Source of the DNA: CAMBDS01 sp964355675
Lineage (GTDB): Bacteria > Electryoneota > AABM5-125-24 > Hatepunaeales > Hatepunaeaceae
Assembly (NCBI GenBank): GCA_964355675.1
Contig: CAYHEC010000009.1
Location: 62,001-126,000 of the forward strand
DNA length: 64,000 nt
Direction of reading: 5' to 3'
The translations under genes were made by a program, and so were the position numbers. Below the pieces are notes generated by a model. That model saw only the letters and a list, made by a program, of their open reading frames with translations. It was not told the origin of the DNA and made no database searches. Shown here piece after piece: positions 15,238-24,200 of the stretch; the stretch's first letter is position 1, and every line of letters starts with the position of its first letter.

Positions 15238-15827
15238 CAGTCGCCAAATCGTCTAAAAGCAGTTCGCAGACGGCTGAGGTTTCCCCGCCAGTGAAACGGT
15301 TTTACGTTCTCCGTGTCTTTACAAGCATGGAGCTGGTGGTAAAAACTTATGTAATGCAAGAAATCGAACGGCTTGGAATGCAGGATCAATTTGGCGATAT
15401 CCTGATTCCATCTGAAGAAGTCATCGAGATGAAAGAAGGGAAGAAGAAAGTCAAGACAAGGACGTTCTTTCCCGGTTATCTACTCATCGAGATGGTGTTG
15501 GATGGAAAATCCAGGCACTTGTTGCTCGAAGCGCCTAATGTGATGGGATTTGCCGGTAATCCGATGGATCCGCCGCCGCTACGTAAAGAAGAAGTGGATC
15601 GCATTCTTGGTCGCGTCGAAGAAAAGCGCGGATCAGTCACCGTGGATATTCCTTTCCATGTTGATGATAAGGTGAAAATCAACGATGGTCCTTTCAAGGA
15701 TTTTGTCGGCGCAATCAAAGAAATCAATAATGAAAAGCGCAAGGCAAAAGTACTGGTTTCGATCTTTGGCAGATCGACTCCTGTCGAAGTTGATTTTCTT
15801 CAGATTACAACAAATATATCGAATTAA
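15234..15827 (+). CDS. nusG: Transcription termination/antitermination factor NusG
   Basis: NusG binds RNA polymerase and couples it to ribosomes or Rho. The N-terminal NGN domain has FYVLRVFTSMELVVKTYV and FFPGYLLIEM. The C-terminal KOW domain has DDKVKINDGPFKDFVGAI. At 197 aa it is slightly longer than E. coli NusG (181) because of ~20 serine-rich residues in front. The GTG start overlaps the secE stop (GTGA). Confidence 0.95.
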   Translation: MTVAKSSKSSSQTAEVSPPVKRFYVLRVFTSMELVVKTYVMQEIERLGMQDQFGDILIPSEEVIEMKEGKKKVKTRTFFPGYLLIEMVLDGKSRHLLLEAPNVMGFAGNPMDPPPLRKEEVDRILGRVEEKRGSVTVDIPFHVDDKVKINDGPFKDFVGAIKEINNEKRKAKVLVSIFGRSTPVEVDFLQITTNISN

Positions 15828-15957
15828 TCACTATCGAATTTGTCGCAGTTGCGGCATTTCGCTATTTACTATTGTCGCCATTTACTGGTGACAAATCAAT
15901 GAGACTCGTTTCGCGGTCACCTATCTCGCGAACCAGCAGACTTACGGAATAAAGAAT

Positions 15958-16392
15958 ATGGCTCCCTCAAAGAAGAAGATAACCGGTTACGTCAAGCTCC
16001 AGATCAAGGGTGGGCAGTCGAATCCATCGCCGCCCGTTGGTCCAGCACTTGGTCAGCGCGGCGTGAATATCATGGAATTTTGCAAGGCATTCAACGCACG
16101 AACACAGGATCAATTAGGCGTTGTTCTGCCGGTAATAATTACGATTTATGGTGATAAGTCATTCACTTTCGTAGTTAAGACTCCGCCTGCATCGATACTA
16201 TTGAAGCAAGCCGCTGGGGTTAAGAGCGGTTCCAAAACCGCTAATAAAGAAAAGGTTGGCAAGATAACATCTGCGCAGTTATCTGATATTGCTCAACTGA
16301 AGATGCCTGACCTGAACGCCCATACAATCGAAGCGGCAAAAAATATTATCGCTGGTACTGCAAGGAATATGGGAATTACGGTAGAGGGGTAA
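15958..16392 (+). CDS. rplK: 50S ribosomal protein L11
   Basis: L11 forms the GTPase-associated centre with 23S rRNA. The N-terminal domain shows PPVGPALGQRGVNIMEFCK and the C-terminal RNA-binding domain GTARNMGITVEG. The 144-aa length is standard. The gene is separated from its usual partner rplA by an inserted toxin-antitoxin pair that begins only 3 bp after the stop. Confidence 0.97.
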   Translation: MAPSKKKITGYVKLQIKGGQSNPSPPVGPALGQRGVNIMEFCKAFNARTQDQLGVVLPVIITIYGDKSFTFVVKTPPASILLKQAAGVKSGSKTANKEKVGKITSAQLSDIAQLKMPDLNAHTIEAAKNIIAGTARNMGITVEG

Positions 16393-16395
16393 TGC

Positions 16396-16689
16396 ATGGC
16401 TCCTAAATTCACTCTGACTGATTACATCAATCGAGCAATGGCACAAGCCGAATATGAGAAGCTTGATGATGGAACGTTCTTTGGCAAAATTCCAATTTGT
16501 CTGGGTTGTATAGCATTCGGGAAAAATCTGCGCGGATGTGAAGCGGAGCTTCACTCAACGCTTGAAGATTGGATATTGGTAGGATTCCACCTAGGTCATC
16601 GATTACCGATTGTAGGTGGAATCGATCTTAATCCAAAACCGAAAACTCGACCACGTCTATCGAAGGCGCGCCCGTATGAAGCCGTGTAA
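16396..16689 (+). CDS. HicB-like antitoxin (pair 1)
   Basis: A 97-aa protein with the partial RNase-H fold of HicB: AEYEKLDDGTFFGKIPICLG, then RGCEAELHSTLEDWILVGF, with a proline/basic tail. HicB neutralises HicA by direct binding and can bind its own operator. It begins 3 bp after rplK, so it must be co-transcribed with ribosomal protein genes. The end overlaps the toxin gene by 14 nt. Antitoxin-first order is the less common arrangement for hic pairs. Confidence 0.75.
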   Translation: MAPKFTLTDYINRAMAQAEYEKLDDGTFFGKIPICLGCIAFGKNLRGCEAELHSTLEDWILVGFHLGHRLPIVGGIDLNPKPKTRPRLSKARPYEAV

Positions 16690-16897
16690 ACGAAGAATTT
16701 TCCTCAAGAAGGTGAGGAAACTCGAGTTTATTGGTCCTGTGACAGGAAAGTGTCACCGAATGATTGTCTTTAACGACATCAGGTTAGCAATCCCCTCAAA
16801 TAGTGAATATAGTATTGACCAAATGATGAAATTAATCAAAGAAATTTCAGATCTTATCGGAAGAAAGATCACTGAAGACGAATGGAATTCCCTTTAA
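16676..16897 (+). CDS. HicA-like mRNA interferase toxin (pair 1)
   Basis: A 73-aa double-stranded-RNA-binding-like fold. It starts MKPCKRR, has a GKCHRMI segment that carries the family's catalytic histidine, and ends KITEDEWNSL. HicA cleaves mRNA independently of translation. The catalytic residue is retained, so the toxin looks intact. The last 15 coding bases and stop are identical to those of the second copy at 20043. Confidence 0.7.
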   Translation: MKPCKRRIFLKKVRKLEFIGPVTGKCHRMIVFNDIRLAIPSNSEYSIDQMMKLIKEISDLIGRKITEDEWNSL

Positions 16898-16957
16898 CCG
16901 GAATTATCTGTCTTCAGTCAACTCTCTGAGATTTACCGCCATAATTTATATTTCAAC

Positions 16958-16981
16958 GCTGACAACCTCTGTATTGTCAGC
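16958..16981. repeat. Hairpin ahead of rplA
   Basis: GCTGACAA and TTGTCAGC pair perfectly around an 8-nt loop in the 145-bp gap between hicA and rplA. It may be a terminator remnant or one of the GACAG-type repeats. GGAGGGAGG and ACCTCCT further on could also pair and hide the rplA leader. Confidence 0.4.
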
Positions 16982-17042
16982 TTATCAAGTTCCACCGGAG
17001 GGAGGCTGTTTAGCCGCATGTACCTCCTAACATCACAAAGCA

Positions 17043-17741
17043 ATGTTCCACAGCAAACGTTTCAAATCCGCATTCGCCAAAATCGACCGTCGCGCTGAGT
17101 TCGATCTTGAACCGGCTATCGCCAAAGTCAAAGAATGCGCCACCGCCAAATTCGACGAGACGATTGAAATCACAATCGGCCTCGGAGTTGACCCCCGCAA
17201 AGCAGACCAGATGATCCGCGGAACGGTTTCCCTTCCTCATGGGATCGGCAAGACCGTCAGATTGCTCGTGCTCTGCCGCGAAGATCGCTGGAAAGAAGCC
17301 ACTGAAGCCGGCGCCGATTTTGTCGGACTCGATGAGTTTATCACCAAAATCCAAGGTGGGTGGTTCGACATCGATTCGATCATCGCGACGCCAGACGTGA
17401 TGCCGGTCGTCGGTAGAGTTGGGAAGATTCTTGGACCCCGTGGCTTGATGCCCAACCCCAAGACCGGCACGGTGACGAACGACCTCGCCCAAGCAATTGG
17501 GGAAGTCAAAGCCGGGCGTCTCTCGTTCCGCGTCGATAAGTACGGCATACTTCATATCCCGGTCGGGAAAGCCTCGTTCCCCAAGGAGAAGCTCCTCGAC
17601 AATATCACCTCGCTGTTGGGTGCGGTGGTGAGATTAAAACCGCAGAGCGCCAAGGGGCAGTACGTCAAGATGATCCATCTGTCCAGCACTATGGGACCGG
17701 GGGTGAAACTCAGTAAGGCTGTGGTCGCGGGAGTGAAGTAA
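17043..17741 (+). CDS. rplA: 50S ribosomal protein L1
   Basis: L1 binds helix 76 of 23S rRNA at the E-site stalk and often represses its own L11-L1 operon. The signature near the middle (IIATPDVMPVVGRVGKILGP followed by RGLMPNPKTGTVT) is complete over 232 aa. The 145-bp leader between hicA and this gene includes GGAGGGAGG and ACCTCCT, which could pair. Whether that is a regulatory site is unknown. Confidence 0.97.
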   Translation: MFHSKRFKSAFAKIDRRAEFDLEPAIAKVKECATAKFDETIEITIGLGVDPRKADQMIRGTVSLPHGIGKTVRLLVLCREDRWKEATEAGADFVGLDEFITKIQGGWFDIDSIIATPDVMPVVGRVGKILGPRGLMPNPKTGTVTNDLAQAIGEVKAGRLSFRVDKYGILHIPVGKASFPKEKLLDNITSLLGAVVRLKPQSAKGQYVKMIHLSSTMGPGVKLSKAVVAGVK

Positions 17742-17769
17742 GATAAGGATGAAGGATGAGGGATGAAGG

Positions 17770-17979
17770 ATGAACCGGCAGATCGTTCGGAAACGGAAGC
17801 TCGCTGATCTGAAAGATGACTTCGGCTATGTTCCGGGAACGCCTGAAGAGAGAATAGCGATGGTCTGGGAACTAACGAAAGAGTATTGCACGTTGCACGG
17901 CATAGATGCGAATCAGCCGATGCAGAGGCATATTACTCGCGTTATCCGAGGAGGCGAAAAACGGAATGAAGGGAATTGA
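17770..17979 (+). CDS. Small protein of unknown function, possible toxin-antitoxin partner
   Basis: A 69-aa basic protein with GTPEERIAMVWELTKEY and a C-terminal RHITRVIRGG. I recall similar short proteins (PEERLxxVWxLT...RxxRVxR) lying beside minimal nucleotidyltransferases or other toxins, but cannot name the family. A short GATGAAGG tandem repeat upstream supplies its ribosome site. It overlaps the next small gene by 14 nt, as toxin-antitoxin pairs do. It is located between rplA and rplJ. Confidence 0.45.
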   Translation: MNRQIVRKRKLADLKDDFGYVPGTPEERIAMVWELTKEYCTLHGIDANQPMQRHITRVIRGGEKRNEGN

Positions 17980-18160
17980 CATCCTGTTTGATAAAAAGGG
18001 CAAGCCCAAGGCTGCTCTTGTGAACCTTCGGAAGTGGGGGAAGGAATTTGAAGATTTTTATGATGGGATAGTTAGTTTAGAAAGACGGAAAGAAGAGCCG
18101 CGGGTCAAGTGGGAAGATTTGAAGAAGGAATTGGACGCCGAGAAGAAAAAGAGCAAATAA
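17966..18160 (+). CDS. Antitoxin-like small protein
   Basis: A 64-aa protein with an N-terminal beta segment KGIDILFDKKGKPKAALVNL and an amphipathic, highly charged C-terminal half ending in a lysine run. This layout is typical of Phd/RelB-like antitoxins, but no recognised toxin sits beside it. A GGAGG lies 12 nt before the ATG. It may act with the preceding 69-aa protein. Function is unproven. Confidence 0.45.
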   Translation: MKGIDILFDKKGKPKAALVNLRKWGKEFEDFYDGIVSLERRKEEPRVKWEDLKKELDAEKKKSK

Positions 18161-18257
18161 GTATCATTTGACACCAAGTCATCTGGTCAGACTATAAATC
18201 GATCAATCCGTCAGAATGGCATCAAATCTGTGCCTGAACTTTTGAATGGAGGGTTAG

Positions 18258-19364
18258 ATGGAACCAGGTCTCGATCTTCTGGATCAGCTCCGTATCTTGG
18301 CTTCGAAAGTCAAGAAAGAATGCAAGTCCGACATGACTGAAGAAGCAACAAAGCATGCCTTCGTTCTCTTGTTCATTCGGGCTCTTGGATATGATGTGTT
18401 CAACCCCGATGAAGTCGTACCTGAATTCATCGCGGACTTTGGACAAGCGAAGGGAGAGAAAATTGATTATGCTATATTTAAAGACAGTCGCCCAATTATG
18501 CTTTTCGAATGCAAGGCGTGCGGTGTAAAGCTTGAAAAGAAGCAATTAGAGCAGCTTTCGCGGTATTTCCATATGACGAAAGCGAGACTTGGGATTTTAA
18601 CCAATGGTGTTGAATACAGACTCTACAGTGATCTTGATCAGCCAAATATCTTGGATGACGATCCGTTCTATGTCTTTCGCGTAGATATGGTAGATGAGAA
18701 TGTTGGACGCGAACTTAAGCGCTTGACAAAAGGGGCCTTCAATATTGATGAATTGCTTTCAGCGGCACGAGAGCTGAAAGCCACCCGAGTTGTGAAAGAC
18801 TACCTTTTGAAGCAATTGGGATCACCAGAAACAGATTTTGTACGTTTGATTGCCACGCAGGTTCATTCGGGGTTGAAAACGCAACAGGTAATCGCATTCT
18901 ATACTGGCATCGTCAAGAATGCTTTTAATATGATAGTGTCTGATAGAGTTCAAGATCGGTTGCAATCGGCAATTACTTTAGAAAAAGCAGTGGCTACACC
19001 TCTCCCAGAGATCGTTACTTCAAGTGATGTAAGTGTTGAGGATCGTTCTTCAGGAGTTGTAACAACTCAAGAAGAGCTTGAGGCTTTATATATTGTTAAA
19101 TCCATATTGCGCGGCGCTGTTGATCCGACACGGATAGTAATTCGAGATGCAAAATCGTATTGTAGTTTGTTCTTAGACGACAATAATCGGAAGCCGATTT
19201 GCCGGTTCAGATTTAGCGAAACATCAAAATTTGTTGAATTGATAAACACAGATAAGAGCGGAACGAAGATTCAAATTGAATTACTCGATGATATATACAA
19301 GCACGCTGACCATTTACGTGGCACGATTGCGCTTTATGAGAAACCTGTAGCGACGACGAAATGA
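18258..19364 (+). CDS. Putative PD-(D/E)XK nuclease, HsdR-N-like
   Basis: A 368-aa protein whose first ~140 residues resemble the nuclease domain of type I restriction R subunits and the family often annotated COG4748. It has a TEEATKHAFVLLFIRALGYD helix, VVPEFIADF, Asp70 in KIDYAIF, and Glu84-x-Lys86 in FECKACG, followed by QLSRYF and LTNGVEYRLY. The C-terminal half is unrecognised. No methyltransferase or specificity subunit lies nearby. GGAGG precedes the ATG. It sits between rplA and rplJ and overlaps the next gene by 4 nt. Confidence 0.65.
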   Translation: MEPGLDLLDQLRILASKVKKECKSDMTEEATKHAFVLLFIRALGYDVFNPDEVVPEFIADFGQAKGEKIDYAIFKDSRPIMLFECKACGVKLEKKQLEQLSRYFHMTKARLGILTNGVEYRLYSDLDQPNILDDDPFYVFRVDMVDENVGRELKRLTKGAFNIDELLSAARELKATRVVKDYLLKQLGSPETDFVRLIATQVHSGLKTQQVIAFYTGIVKNAFNMIVSDRVQDRLQSAITLEKAVATPLPEIVTSSDVSVEDRSSGVVTTQEELEALYIVKSILRGAVDPTRIVIRDAKSYCSLFLDDNNRKPICRFRFSETSKFVELINTDKSGTKIQIELLDDIYKHADHLRGTIALYEKPVATTK

Positions 19365-19588
19365 CATCACCTAAAGAAATCGCCATCTCCATTATCCGCG
19401 CCCTTCCCGATGACGCTGATATGAACGACATCTTGAACGCCCTTATTGATCATTACAAAGTTGTGTATGGGCTTCAAGAATTACGCGAAGAAGGTTATGA
19501 AAGTCGCGACGCAATGAAGCGCTGGTCTGCCATAAAGACGATGCACCGGAATAGCGCGAGAGGCAGTAGTGTCTTACATCCTAACTGA
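19361..19588 (+). CDS. Antitoxin-like protein, toxin apparently missing
   Basis: Residues 1-55 (AISIIRALPDDADMNDILNALIDHYKV in part, then LQELREEGYESRDAMKRW) match the same small family as the antitoxin at 30659. The last 20 residues look unrelated. The expected RelE/ParE toxin that should follow is absent, and a HicB gene starts inside its last codons. It is read as an orphan or decayed antitoxin, 75 aa. Confidence 0.45.
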   Translation: MTSPKEIAISIIRALPDDADMNDILNALIDHYKVVYGLQELREEGYESRDAMKRWSAIKTMHRNSARGSSVLHPN

Positions 19589-19835
19589 CTATGTCGATAG
19601 CGCCATGCTTTGTGCCACATACGAACGGCAGGAAGATGGCACGTTTGCAGGAGAAATTGACCTTTGTCCCGGCGTCTATGCGTTCGGCGATACACTCCAT
19701 GAGTGTCGTGCGCAACTCCGCTCGGTTCTTGAAGGATGGATATTGCTGGGACTGCAATTGAACCATCCGCTCCCAATAATTGATGGCATTGATCTTAATG
19801 TGAAAGACGAAGTTGGCTCGCTGGTTGCCATGTAA
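19569..19835 (+). CDS. HicB-like antitoxin (pair 2)
   Basis: An 88-aa paralogue of the protein at 16396. It shares DYVDSAM, TYERQEDGTFAGEIDLCPG, RAQLRSVLEGWILLGLQL and PLPIIDGIDLN. The GTG start lies within the end of the preceding small gene. It overlaps the toxin by about 11 nt. Confidence 0.72.
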   Translation: MSYILTDYVDSAMLCATYERQEDGTFAGEIDLCPGVYAFGDTLHECRAQLRSVLEGWILLGLQLNHPLPIIDGIDLNVKDEVGSLVAM

Positions 19836-20043
19836 AAGGCGTGAAGCTATTCGGAAACTGATACGACTCGGCTTTCGTGGTCCTAAGCTGGGCGGCAGTC
19901 ACGAATACCTTTATATTGGTACGCGACGGCAGTATCTGCCGTCGAATCTTGAATATGATGTCAAAATTATCAGAATGGTCGTTAAACAGGCAAGCATCGT
20001 ACTTGGTAATGAAATCAGTTTGGATGAATGGAATTCCCTTTAA
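19825..20043 (+). CDS. HicA-like mRNA interferase toxin (pair 2)
   Basis: A 72-aa HicA paralogue of the toxin at 16676. It begins PCKRREAIRKL, has GGSHEYLY with the catalytic histidine, and ends EISLDEWNSL. I picked TTG 19825 because it aligns with the start of the first copy. TTG 19813 would add four residues. It lies 32 bp ahead of rplJ with no terminator between them. Confidence 0.68.
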   Translation: MPCKRREAIRKLIRLGFRGPKLGGSHEYLYIGTRRQYLPSNLEYDVKIIRMVVKQASIVLGNEISLDEWNSL

Positions 20044-20075
20044 CAATCAAATTTTCCTTTTCGGTATAAAAAACA

Positions 20076-21026
20076 ATGATTCGTGCAGCAAAACCCGCCG
20101 CGGGTAAGATCACAGCGGCTGATGAACTGGAAAGCGTCCTCAAAGGGGCGCGCTCCATCGTTATGGCGGACTTCACCGGCCTGCCAGTCGCCCATATCGA
20201 TCAACTGCGGCTGACCTGCTTTAAAAGCCGGGTCAAGTTCAAAGTTGCCAAGAACACCCTCGCCAATCTGGTGCTGGAAAAGCTCGGACATACCGGACTT
20301 GATCAAATCCTGACAGGCCCAACCGGGTTTTTCATCGGTTTGGACGATCCGATCATGCCGATCAAAGTTCTCTCTGATTTCATCAAGGAGAAGCAAAAGG
20401 GATCGATCAAGGGTGGGCTGATCGAAGGTACACTTTATGATCCGTCTCAAATTGAGCAACTGAAGAATATCCCACCGCGAGCGGTTTTGATCGCTCAGGT
20501 GGTGGGAGCTATGGTCGGCCCGCTCAGCGGGTTCGTCAATGTATTAAATGAAATTCTACGTTCGTTCGTCTCGGTCGTCGATCAGGTCGCTGAACAAGCA
20601 GGCGCTGACCCGGCGGGACGACCGGGAATAAGCGCATCAGGAGGATCCGTGCAAGCAATAATTCAAGCAATTGAGAAAATGACCGTCCTCGAGTTGGTCG
20701 AACTGAAAAAGGCCCTCGAAGAAAAATTCGGCGTAACAGCCGCGGCTCCTATGGGGTTTGCGGGTGGAATGCCAGCGGGCGGCGCCGCCGCACCTGTCGA
20801 AGAAGTTGAGGAACAGACGGAATTCAACGTCATCCTCATTAGCTCCGGCGATAAGAAGATTCAGGTAATCAAGGAAGTCCGTGCTATCACCGCGCTCGGC
20901 CTCAAGGAAGCCAAAGATTTAGTCGATGGCGCACCAAAGACTATTAAAGAAGGCGTCTCCAAAGAAGAAGCTATGGCAATAAAAGCCAAGGTCGAAGAAG
21001 CTGGCGGCATCGTCGAGCTAAAGTAG
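20076..21026 (+). CDS. rplJ: Ribosomal proteins L10 and L7/L12 in a single reading frame
   Basis: Residues 1 to ~175 are L10, which anchors the stalk (ADFTGLPVAHIDQLR, FKVAKNTLANLVL, and the stalk-binding helix ending SVVDQVAEQ). About 15 linker residues follow, without a stop, and then a complete L7/L12 from residue 192. The usual arrangement is two genes. An AGGAGG lies just before a GTG that begins L12, so both a 316-aa fusion and free L12 could be made. An assembly indel near 20608-20635, where stops exist in other frames, is the main alternative. Confidence 0.9.
   Translation: MIRAAKPAAGKITAADELESVLKGARSIVMADFTGLPVAHIDQLRLTCFKSRVKFKVAKNTLANLVLEKLGHTGLDQILTGPTGFFIGLDDPIMPIKVLSDFIKEKQKGSIKGGLIEGTLYDPSQIEQLKNIPPRAVLIAQVVGAMVGPLSGFVNVLNEILRSFVSVVDQVAEQAGADPAGRPGISASGGSVQAIIQAIEKMTVLELVELKKALEEKFGVTAAAPMGFAGGMPAGGAAAPVEEVEEQTEFNVILISSGDKKIQVIKEVRAITALGLKEAKDLVDGAPKTIKEGVSKEEAMAIKAKVEEAGGIVELK
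20649..21026 (+). CDS. rplL: 50S ribosomal protein L7/L12 from an internal start
   Basis: GTG 20649 preceded by AGGAGG (20639-20644) gives 125 aa, the normal length. It has an N-terminal dimerisation helix (QAIIQAIEKMTVLELVELKK), an Ala/Gly/Pro hinge, and the factor-binding C-terminal domain (EFNVILIS, ITALGLKEAKDLVDGAPK). L12 is normally needed in four or more copies per L10, which a separate internal start would allow. Confidence 0.85.
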   Translation: MQAIIQAIEKMTVLELVELKKALEEKFGVTAAAPMGFAGGMPAGGAAAPVEEVEEQTEFNVILISSGDKKIQVIKEVRAITALGLKEAKDLVDGAPKTIKEGVSKEEAMAIKAKVEEAGGIVELK

Positions 21027-21246
21027 CTCAAAGCAAAGATGCTATTAAGAGCACTACGCTGAACGCGCGTAAAGCGCACCGTTCCTGCGCAGGTGGGAAT
21101 CCAGTCAACTCATCGAGATCTTGAAAGTTGTTTGGATCCCTGTCTGCATGGGTATTACAACTCAAGCGTAACGCTCATTCGCTCAATTAGATAAATGGTT
21201 TCGAAACGGTTCGACTCCGACACCTGTTGACCTCTCTGGAGAGAGC

Positions 21247-24200
21247 TTGAAGTCCAAAAACTCGATTCCGAGGATTAGCTTTGCAAAAACACAGCACGTC
21301 CTCGAAATGCCCGATCTGCTCGAGATTCAAGTCACTTCTTATGAGGAATTCCTCCAGCAGAATATTCCTCCTGACAAACGGGAGCGAAAAGGCTTGCAGG
21401 CGGTGTTTCTCAATGTGTTCCCGATTCTCGACAATCGTGAAGAACACGTCTTGGAATTCATCGAGTACTATATTGCTCCGACCAAATACTCTATAGAGGA
21501 GTGTCGAGAGCGCGGCGTGACCTATTCCGCCCCGCTCAAGGCAAAACTCCGTCTTTCGAGTCGGGATGATGTTGACGAAGAAGGTGAATTCGGGCACACA
21601 ATTGAATCTGATGTGTATCTCGGCAATTTGCCGCTGATGACCACTGAAGGTACATTTATTATCAATGGCGCTGAACGAGTAGTTGTCAGCCAGCTACATC
21701 GCTCGCCAGGCGTTTTCTTTGGCGATTCTATTCACCCGAACGGGACGCGCATTTTTTCGGCGCGAGTTATCCCGTTTCGTGGTTCTTGGATAGAATTCAC
21801 CACGGATATTAATGATGTACTCTATGTTTACATCGACCGTCGTAAACGTTTCCCGATTACAACCCTTCTCCGCGCAGTTGGATATTCCGATGACGCCCAG
21901 ATCTGGGACCTGTTTGGTTATGCCGAGGAAGTGTCCCTTAGTTCCAAGAATATCAAGGACTTTTACGGCAAGCCTTCCTTGCGCAGTGAAGTTGATACTG
22001 AGACCGGTGAACTGCTTCTGAAGTCTGGACAGATCTTTGATATAGAAGCCTTTAAAAGACTTAAGAAGGGCAATGTTAAGCGCGTTATGGTTCAAAAGCG
22101 CGAAGAACACGATGTTGCCTGCGATATTCTCGTCAATACTTTCAAGAAAGATCGTTCTGCGAATCGCGAGGAAGCTCTCGCAGTTATCTATCGTGAACTT
22201 AGAAACGGTGATCCGCCTGATACAGACACTGCTCGCAAACTACTCGATCGCCTCTTTTTCGATGAAAAGCGATATGATCTCGGTACGGTCGGCCGTCACA
22301 GGATCAACAATAAACTCGGACTTCAGGTTCCTCTTGAAAAGACTGTCCTTACCAATGAGGATATTCTTGCGATTCTGAAGCGGGTACTTGATCTTCGTAT
22401 CGGTAAGGAACAAACCGACGACATCGATCACCTCGGCAACCGACGAGTACGAACGGTCGGCGAACAACTTGCAAATCAGTTCTCTATCGCTCTTTCTCGT
22501 ATGGCGAGAACTATCAAAGAGCGAATGAACATTCGTGACACCGAACAACTGACTCCACAAGATCTGGTCAACGTCAGGACTGTTTCCTCAGTTATCAACA
22601 CGTTCTTCGGTACGAACCAGTTGTCGCAGTTTATGGATCAAGTCAACCCACTGACGGAACTGACTCATAAACGCCGTATGTCTGCACTTGGACCAGGAGG
22701 TCTTACTCGTGAACGAGCCGGTTTCGAGGTGCGTGACGTTCATTATACTCACTACGGACGCCTCTGCCCGATCGAGACGCCTGAAGGTCCCAATATCGGC
22801 TTGATTTCCAGCTTGTGTACTTATGCTCGAATCAATGAGCTCGGTTTTGTCGAAACACCTTACCGAAAGGTGAAAAATGGCAGAGTCACTAAGCAGATAG
22901 AATTCCTTAATGCCGACGATGAAGATCATGTGACAATAGCGCAGGCAAATTCGCAACTCAACGAGAAGGGTGAATTTGTCAATGCAAAAATTGCCGCCCG
23001 ATACCGTTCAGATTACCCGGTAGTCGGTCCTGAATCGATCGACTTCATGGACGTATCGCCGAACCAGATTGTATCCGTTGCCGCCGCGCTGATTCCTTTC
23101 CTTGAACATGATGACGCCAACCGCGCTTTGATGGGCTCAAACATGCAACGTCAGGCTGTACCGTTGATGATCCCCAAAGCCCCGATTGTTGGTACTGGCA
23201 TGGAAAGCCGAGCCGCCCGAGATTCTCGGACATTATTGATTGCCGATCAAGATATGAAGATAATCAAAGTATCTTCAAACGAGATCGTTGCCGAACGACG
23301 TATGTTCGATCCGCGCAATCGAGATGGCCAACAGCCAGTCGAGCGGGTGAATTACAAACTGAGAAAGTTTTTCCGTACCAATCAAGACACGTGTATAAAC
23401 CAGCGTCCGCTTGTCGATGCAGGTGACGTAGTGAAAAAGGGTGATGTTCTGGGCGACGGTTGCGCAACCGAACGCGGTGACCTTGCTTTGGGACGAAATA
23501 TCCTCGTCGCCTTCATGCCTTGGAACGGATACAACTTCGAAGACTCAATTATCGTTTCTGAAAGACTTGTAAGGAACGATGCATTCTCCTCGATCCATAT
23601 AGAAGAGGTTGAACTTCAAGTACGTGAGACCAAACGCGGACAGGAAGACCTGACCCGTGAAATCCCCAATGTATCTGAAGAAGCCACCAAAGACCTGGAT
23701 GAGAGTGGGATTATACGCGTTGGAGCAGTTGTCAAGGAAGGCGATATTCTGATTGGTAAGGTTACGCCGAAGGGCGAAACTGAGCTGACCCCTGAAGACA
23801 AACTCCTTAAGGCAATTTTCGGTGACAAAGCAGGAGATGTGAAAAATGCCTCTCGCACTGCCCGTCCCGGAATGGATGGTATCGTTATCGATACTAAACT
23901 CTTCAGTAGAAAACGTAAAGACGCGGACGCCCGACTCGAGGATAAGCAAAGGATCGAGCGTCTCGAGAGTGGTTTCGACCAGACCGGCGCTGACTTGATC
24001 CAGGAGACCAAACGAGAATTAACAAAGATTCTAAATGGATGCGTCGCTAACGAGATTACAGATCGTAATGGCGAACGTATTCTGGTCAAAGAGGGCGAGC
24101 GATTCGACAGTAGTTTGATCGATTCACTCAATTTGGATGATTTATCTACCGATTGCGTCTGGTGTGACGATGAGGACGTCAGCAATATTGCCAACTTCCT

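Noticed and set aside
14790..15389. Long minus-strand frame over rpmG, tRNA-Trp and secE
   Set aside because: It contains RRDSNPQPSVLETDALPVEL, again antisense tRNA, and covers three certain plus-strand genes.
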